Assembly (NCBI RefSeq): GCF_016097415.1
Contig: NZ_JAEHGE010000001.1
Coordinates: 2,839,157-2,903,156 of the forward strand
Source: a sulfur-oxidizing endosymbiont of Gigantopelta aegis
Lineage (GTDB): Bacteria; Pseudomonadota; Gammaproteobacteria; GRL18
Length of the DNA stretch: 64,000 bases
Direction: 5' to 3'
Position 1 is the first letter of the stretch, and each line of letters opens with the position of its first letter. Positions 59,394 to 64,000 of the stretch are shown in pieces. The notes below the pieces were generated by a model, which did no database searches, was not told the DNA's origin, and saw nothing but the letters and a program-made list of their open reading frames with translations. The translations under genes were made by a program, and so were the position numbers.

Positions 59394-62164
59394 GTCAATT
59401 TCGTATAAAATATATGTTGTTAGGCGCTTGTGCATTAATAGTGATGTCCTTTCTCTATTTTAAAACGCAATCAGCCGACATTGAACAACATAATAAAATT
59501 ATCAGTAAAATCAGTCAATTCAAACATATTGATGCGTCATTAAATCAGTCTATTTTAGAAGTACGTTTGGGTCTGCTGCCTTATTATGATCCCGTTGTAT
59601 CCAGGCTGAAAGATCTTGAAACCCTTTATCAAAAAATCAATGCAAACTTTAAAAAGGCTAATAAAAACACCACGAAAATAATAATAGAGGACAGTGAAGT
59701 TGTTAAACAAGCCTTATTAATAAAAAAACAAGCCATCGAATCATTTAAGTCCAGCAATGCCATATTGAATAATTCATTACGCTATCTTCCTACAGCAACA
59801 ATTGAACTAACATCTCAATTAAGTTATCAAACGGCAGATAACAATTTAAGACAAGCGGTGAATACTTTATTACGTGACATCATGATCTACAACATGACGA
59901 GTGATGTACTATTATACGAAAAAATAACTACATCAAGCCAGGCGCTTGACAAACAATTCAGTCATTATTCAAGCAACATTCAGGATACCTTTTTTCTGTT
60001 CAACACCCATATTCATATTGTCCTAGATAACAAAAAGCAACTGAATAAATTACTCTATGAATTACTCAATGTACCTACTTCAATCGGCATAGATAACTTA
60101 TTGCAAGTCTATACCCGTCAATACAATCAAATAGCTCAGACCGCTGACAACTATCGCTTACTTTTATATGCCTTTTCATTGTTTTTATTGGCTTATATCG
60201 GGCTTATCTTATTTCGTCTCAATCAGACAACCAGCACTTTACGTCACACAGTTAAAGATCTAAATTATCAAAAGTTCGCCTTGGATCAACATGCCATTGT
60301 CAGTATCAGTGATAAAGATGGAATCATTACCTATGTTAATGATAAATTTTGTCAGATAAGTCAACAAAGCGCCGAAGAACTGATTGGTAAAAACCATCGA
60401 GTTTCTAAGTCTGGTTATCATCCCGATTCTTTTTACCAAGCCATGTGGGATGTAATTTCTTCTGGTGAAGTCTGGCATGGAAAAATCAAAAATCGAAATA
60501 AAAATGGTCAATTCTTCTGGGTAGATACGACTATCGTTCCCTATATGGATGATAATGGTGTGCCCTATCAATATGTTGCTATTCGCACAGATATTAGCGA
60601 AATAAAAAAAGCGGAAGAACAACTACGGTTGCAATCCGCAGCACTCAAAATGGCCGCCAATGGCATCGTCATTACCGATCAGAATGGTAAAATTCAATGG
60701 GTTAATGATGCCTTTAGTCATTTAACCGGCTATGACCGGGATGAAGTGATAGGACAAAAACCAAGCATACTGAAATCAGACAAACAGACAGACAAATTTT
60801 ATAAAAACATGTGGGACACCGTTTTATCAGGCCAAATATGGCATGGTGAACTCATTAACCGCAAAAAAAATGGTAATCAATACACTGAAGAACAAACCAT
60901 CTCCCCCGTCTATGACATGAAGGGTAACATCAGTCATTTTATCGCCATTAAGCAGGATATCAGCGATCGTCTTCAAACAGAAGAAGCCTTACGCCGCTCA
61001 CAAAAAATGGATGCTATCGGTCAACTATCCGGTGGTATTGCCCATGACTTTAATAATCAATTGGGTGTGATCATCGGCTATCTGGATTTTCTTGATGAAT
61101 ATCTTGAAAACACCGATTGTTTAAACGAAACCGACTCGAAAAAAACCAAACAATGGATTAACACTGCCACACGTGCAACTATTCGTTGTATTGATTTAAC
61201 CCGTCAATTATTGTCTTTTTCACGCAAACAAACACAGGCCAAAACAAGACTAAAACTGAACGACACTTTAAGCGAGATGAAGACAGTTATTAGCGGCTCA
61301 ATAACGCCTCAAGTGGAAGTAAACTATGCTTTAAATCAAGACCAATGGTTTACAGAAGTGAACTCAGGTGAATTGCAGGATGCTATCTTAAATATTATCA
61401 TCAATGCCCGTGATGCCATGCCCAAGGGGGGTAAATTATTAATTCAAACATCTAATCAATCTCTTGGCGAAGAAAGTAATAAAATCAATCCCGAAGCACA
61501 TTCAGGTAATTATGTACAAATAAGTGTCAGTGACACGGGTCATGGCATGAATCAAGAATCAAGAGAACGCATATTTGAACCTTTTTTTACCACCAAAGAA
61601 AAAGACAAGGGCACAGGCTTGGGTATGTCTATTGTCTATGGTTTTGTTAAACGTTCTGGTGGTTTTATTAATATAGAATCAGAAGTAAATGTTGGTACAA
61701 TTGTGCACCTCTATTTACCCTGTAGTAATGAAGAATCTTCATCGCAAATACATAACAGTGATAGCTCCAGTATAGAAGGAAAAGAAATACTCGGTGGCAA
61801 GGAATGTATATTAATTGTTGATGATGAAAATGACCTATTACACCTCGCGGACAAATATCTAAAAGAATTGGGTTATAGCACCTACTTAGCAGAAAATGCC
61901 TCTCAAGCAATGGATGTTCTCTCGACACAGCCCAATATTGACCTGCTGTTTAGTGACATTATTATGCCTGGAGAAATGAATGGCTATGAATTAGCAGAAA
62001 AGGCAACTCATGTTCATAGTAAGCTAAAGGTTTTACTCTCATCAGGTTTTACTTCAAAAGCAATTGCTGACAGTGGGCAAATTCGTTTTCAGAATAATCT
62101 CCTCAATAAGCCCTATCGAAAGATCGAACTGGCAAAGTCTATTCGAAAAACGCTTGATTCATAA
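59390..62164 (+). CDS. Hybrid sensor histidine kinase 2
   Basis: The 924-residue inner-membrane kinase has a membrane helix at ~7-25 and a helical periplasmic domain at ~28-258. A second helix lies at ~262-282, followed by two PAS domains (~295-410 and ~415-530). The HisKA site is His552 (GGIAHDFNNQLGVIIGY), then HATPase (NARDAMPKGG, DTGHGMNQES, GTGLGMSI) and a C-terminal receiver with Asp856 (LLFSDIIMPGE). The architecture and the kinase core are close to kinase 1, but the periplasmic domains differ and there is no GAF. No output regulator is adjacent, so it would need a phosphorelay such as an Hpt protein. Confidence 0.92.
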   Translation: MSQFRIKYMLLGACALIVMSFLYFKTQSADIEQHNKIISKISQFKHIDASLNQSILEVRLGLLPYYDPVVSRLKDLETLYQKINANFKKANKNTTKIIIEDSEVVKQALLIKKQAIESFKSSNAILNNSLRYLPTATIELTSQLSYQTADNNLRQAVNTLLRDIMIYNMTSDVLLYEKITTSSQALDKQFSHYSSNIQDTFFLFNTHIHIVLDNKKQLNKLLYELLNVPTSIGIDNLLQVYTRQYNQIAQTADNYRLLLYAFSLFLLAYIGLILFRLNQTTSTLRHTVKDLNYQKFALDQHAIVSISDKDGIITYVNDKFCQISQQSAEELIGKNHRVSKSGYHPDSFYQAMWDVISSGEVWHGKIKNRNKNGQFFWVDTTIVPYMDDNGVPYQYVAIRTDISEIKKAEEQLRLQSAALKMAANGIVITDQNGKIQWVNDAFSHLTGYDRDEVIGQKPSILKSDKQTDKFYKNMWDTVLSGQIWHGELINRKKNGNQYTEEQTISPVYDMKGNISHFIAIKQDISDRLQTEEALRRSQKMDAIGQLSGGIAHDFNNQLGVIIGYLDFLDEYLENTDCLNETDSKKTKQWINTATRATIRCIDLTRQLLSFSRKQTQAKTRLKLNDTLSEMKTVISGSITPQVEVNYALNQDQWFTEVNSGELQDAILNIIINARDAMPKGGKLLIQTSNQSLGEESNKINPEAHSGNYVQISVSDTGHGMNQESRERIFEPFFTTKEKDKGTGLGMSIVYGFVKRSGGFINIESEVNVGTIVHLYLPCSNEESSSQIHNSDSSSIEGKEILGGKECILIVDDENDLLHLADKYLKELGYSTYLAENASQAMDVLSTQPNIDLLFSDIIMPGEMNGYELAEKATHVHSKLKVLLSSGFTSKAIADSGQIRFQNNLLNKPYRKIELAKSIRKTLDS

Positions 62165-62199
62165 CAATATTTTAATCAATAACATAAGGACTACTTAAC

Positions 62200-63174
62200 A
62201 TGTCGTTGAAGCGACCATTTTTTGTCATCATACTAATATCAAGTTTGCTTTTGGGCTGTGATTCATCGGATAACATTCAAGTGCAGAATGTCGATGACAA
62301 TCAACGCTTAAGTGATGTTGAATTACAAAAAATCCAAAAACAATCATTCCCTGCTGTTACAGGAATTTATAAATTTGGCTTTGATTTACGTGCTAGTCCA
62401 CAAGAAGATACAGCACAATACCTACCCTTTTTAGACTATCTTAAACAAGCTACTGGCTACCAGTTTAAATTGCATTTTACCCCCAGAGGCAGTACCGCTG
62501 CAGATGAGTTAGGCTTAAATCATACTCAATTTGCTTCCATCGGTGCAACCAGTTTCCTTTATGCCCAAACTCGCTTTAACGCTATCACCCTAGTACGAGG
62601 GCTCAACCCACAAGGTAAAGCAGAATATCAATCCGTTTTTGTTGTCGCTCCCGATAGTGATATTAGTAGCATTAGTGATTTTATTGGTCGTAAACTGGCT
62701 TTTGGCAGTATGGATTCAACTCAGGGACATCTTATTCCTCGCATTATGCTCAATGACCATAATATAAATTTGCAAGCATTAAACAATTATCAGTATACCG
62801 GCTCACATCAAAATTGTGCCGAAGCGGTAGTTTCCAAAAAAGTAGATATCTGTGGAATGCAAGATCAATTAGCGAAAAAATTACAAGATGAGGGCAAAGT
62901 AAAAATCATTCATAGCTCACGTTATTATCCTTCTAGTGGTATAGCGGCTAATAAAGATGTGCCGTCAGAAGTTCGAGAAAAAGTGAAGCAAGCCTTATTG
63001 GATTTCGATCCAATAGGTGCTGATAGTGCCACCATGTATCATTGGGAACGCACTGAAATGCCCAAAGGTTTTACCGATAGTAAAGATGGTGATTATGCTG
63101 AATTACGTCAATGGTCGATTAAGCTCGGTTTTTTGCCTGAGCCAGAAACAGCGGTATCGGAAGAAAAACAATGA
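62200..63174 (+). CDS. PhnD-like periplasmic substrate-binding lipoprotein
   Basis: The 324-residue product has a lipoprotein signal peptide (lipobox LLLGC). It carries a type II periplasmic-binding fold of the PhnD/SsuA/transferrin group: LRASPQEDTAQYLPFLDYLKQATGYQFKLHF (in part), FASIGATSFLYAQ, LAFGSMDSTQGHLIPRIML and VDICGMQDQLAKKL. No transporter permease or ATPase accompanies it; it sits between two sensor proteins, so it more likely presents a ligand to a kinase than imports it (inference). ATGA overlaps the next gene. Confidence 0.85.
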   Translation: MSLKRPFFVIILISSLLLGCDSSDNIQVQNVDDNQRLSDVELQKIQKQSFPAVTGIYKFGFDLRASPQEDTAQYLPFLDYLKQATGYQFKLHFTPRGSTAADELGLNHTQFASIGATSFLYAQTRFNAITLVRGLNPQGKAEYQSVFVVAPDSDISSISDFIGRKLAFGSMDSTQGHLIPRIMLNDHNINLQALNNYQYTGSHQNCAEAVVSKKVDICGMQDQLAKKLQDEGKVKIIHSSRYYPSSGIAANKDVPSEVREKVKQALLDFDPIGADSATMYHWERTEMPKGFTDSKDGDYAELRQWSIKLGFLPEPETAVSEEKQ

Positions 63175-63270
63175 GACTTACCCAACGTATTTTTTTATTA
63201 ATTTTCATTACTGTCTCACTCAGTAGTCTGGGCAATTTTTTCCTCACCCAATACCAGGAATATGAACTAC
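63171..63270 (+). pseudogene. N-terminus of a third membrane sensor, cut by IS3 copy F
   Basis: A frame starting at ATG 63171, overlapping the binding-protein stop by 4 bp, reads MRLTQRIFLLIFITVSLSSL GNFFLTQYQEYELL before the IS begins at 63271. This is a typical N-terminal signal-anchor of a sensor kinase or diguanylate cyclase, with one hydrophobic helix at about residues 7-25. The rest of the gene is beyond the window, so the class is unknown. Confidence 0.65.
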
Positions 63271-64000
63271 TAATGTGGCTATACTTAACCGGACACACAA
63301 CTTAAAATAACTAAAAGATAAAAAGTGTGACCTAAAATGAATGATCAAACAAAAAAACCGAATAAAAGCTATACATCAGAATTTAAAGAATCAGCTGTCA
63401 AATTAGCTAATGAGACGGATCAACCCGTTTCTCAGACTGCCAGGGAGCTAGGTGTTAATGTAAATACTCTACATACCTGGATCAGTAAATATTCCAAACC
63501 GGTGAAGACGGTAGCCAATAGAAGTGATGAACACATTTATGATGAAGTAAAACGTCTGAAAAAGAATTGGCAAAAGTGATTCAGGAGCGTGATTTATTAA
63601 AAGGCCACAGCGTACTTTGCAAGGGAAACTTTGTGAAGTACGCATGGATAACTGATCAGGCTAAAGATTACCCGGTAACGATTCTGTGCCGTTTTATGGA
63701 TGTTTCCGTAGTTGCTATTATGATTGGGTTAGCTCTCCTAAAACGGATAGAGAGAAAGAAAATGAAGCGCTTACTGAGCAGCTAAAAAACTGTTTGAAGA
63801 CAGTCGCAAGACTTATGGAACCCGTCGTCTTAAAAGAAAACTGGCTGAAAAAGGCGTTCATATAAGCCGCCGGAGAATTGGTCGATTAATGAAAAAGCCG
63901 GTTTGTTTTGTAAAACGAAGAGACGCTTTAAAGCGACGACTAATTCCAAGCATAATAAGCGTATATCTCCAAATTTACTGGAAAGAGAGTTTACTGTCTC
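63271..64000 (+). mobile_element. IS3-family element, copy F (right part off the window)
   Basis: The left end TAATGTGG is at 63271, and the first 730 bp match the other copies. The left flanking triplet is TAC; the right flank is not visible. The sequence is most similar to copies D and E, with seven A after the OrfA start codon and four A at the LLK run. The orfB GTG is at 63633, and the A AAA AAC site near 63782-63789 is present. Confidence 0.92.
63337..63634 (+). pseudogene. IS3 OrfA (copy F)
   Basis: From ATG 63337 the frame reads MNDQTKKPNKSYTSEFKESA to VKRLKK and then, because the A-run at the LKK codons is one short, NWQK and a stop at 63579. Copy E has the extra A and reads on (LKKELAK). 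The helix-turn-helix region is intact. Confidence 0.8.

Overview
The window is chromosomal DNA from an AT-rich gammaproteobacterium. The core gene orders are typical of that class: rimP-nusA-infB-rbfA-truB, rpoE-rseABC-lepA-lepB-rnc-era-recO-pdxJ, nadB divergent from rpoE, sdhCDAB-sdhE-ygfX, and prfB-lysS. No rRNA, tRNA or CRISPR array was found. The genus cannot be fixed from what is visible.

Layout. 1-6126 (minus strand) is the translation/transcription operon truB (cut by the window edge), rbfA, infB, nusA, rimP. 6456-8719 holds an HPP-CBS membrane protein and a frameshifted HDOD gene. 8737-12480 is a pile-up of insertion sequences, including one IS3-family element inserted into another copy of itself. 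12472-20148 carries a hypothetical protein, a YdbH/YdbL envelope pair, cysM, an Hpt protein, a small membrane protein, a DAHP synthase and a periplasmic rhodanese. 20391-25410 is a second mobile island: a decayed IS4-like transposase split by one IS3 copy, then another IS3 copy that cuts an ion-channel gene. 25411-37900 is the pdxJ to rpoE block plus nadB. 38109-43671 is the succinate dehydrogenase cluster, with an IS3 copy lodged between sdhC and sdhD. 43827-53713 holds ygfZ, an HDOD gene, lysS, prfB (with its programmed frameshift), a CheZ-like protein, recJ, serS, a DUF190 protein and crcB. 53897-63270 is a signalling cluster: hybrid kinase 1, di-heme cytochrome c peroxidase, hybrid kinase 2, PhnD-like lipoprotein and the start of another membrane protein. 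An IS30 element breaks this cluster at one end and an IS3 copy breaks it at the other.

The 1515-bp IS3-family element occurs six times (A-F). Its ends are TAATGTGG...CACATCA, and three copies are flanked by exact 3-bp target duplications. No copy is intact. The damage is mostly in A-runs, whereas the roughly 35 housekeeping genes are all open. A second mobile layer consists of non-coding elements. These are two copies of a ~175-bp foldback MITE with 5-bp target duplications, and REP-like palindromes related to TGATGCGGTTCG...CATCCTAC. Several intergenic gaps also hold degenerate 12-17 bp tandem repeats.

The most interesting part is the kinase/peroxidase/binding-protein cluster, which looks like one redox or ligand-sensing operon. 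The MITE family and the A AAA AAC heptamer shared by all IS3 copies come next.
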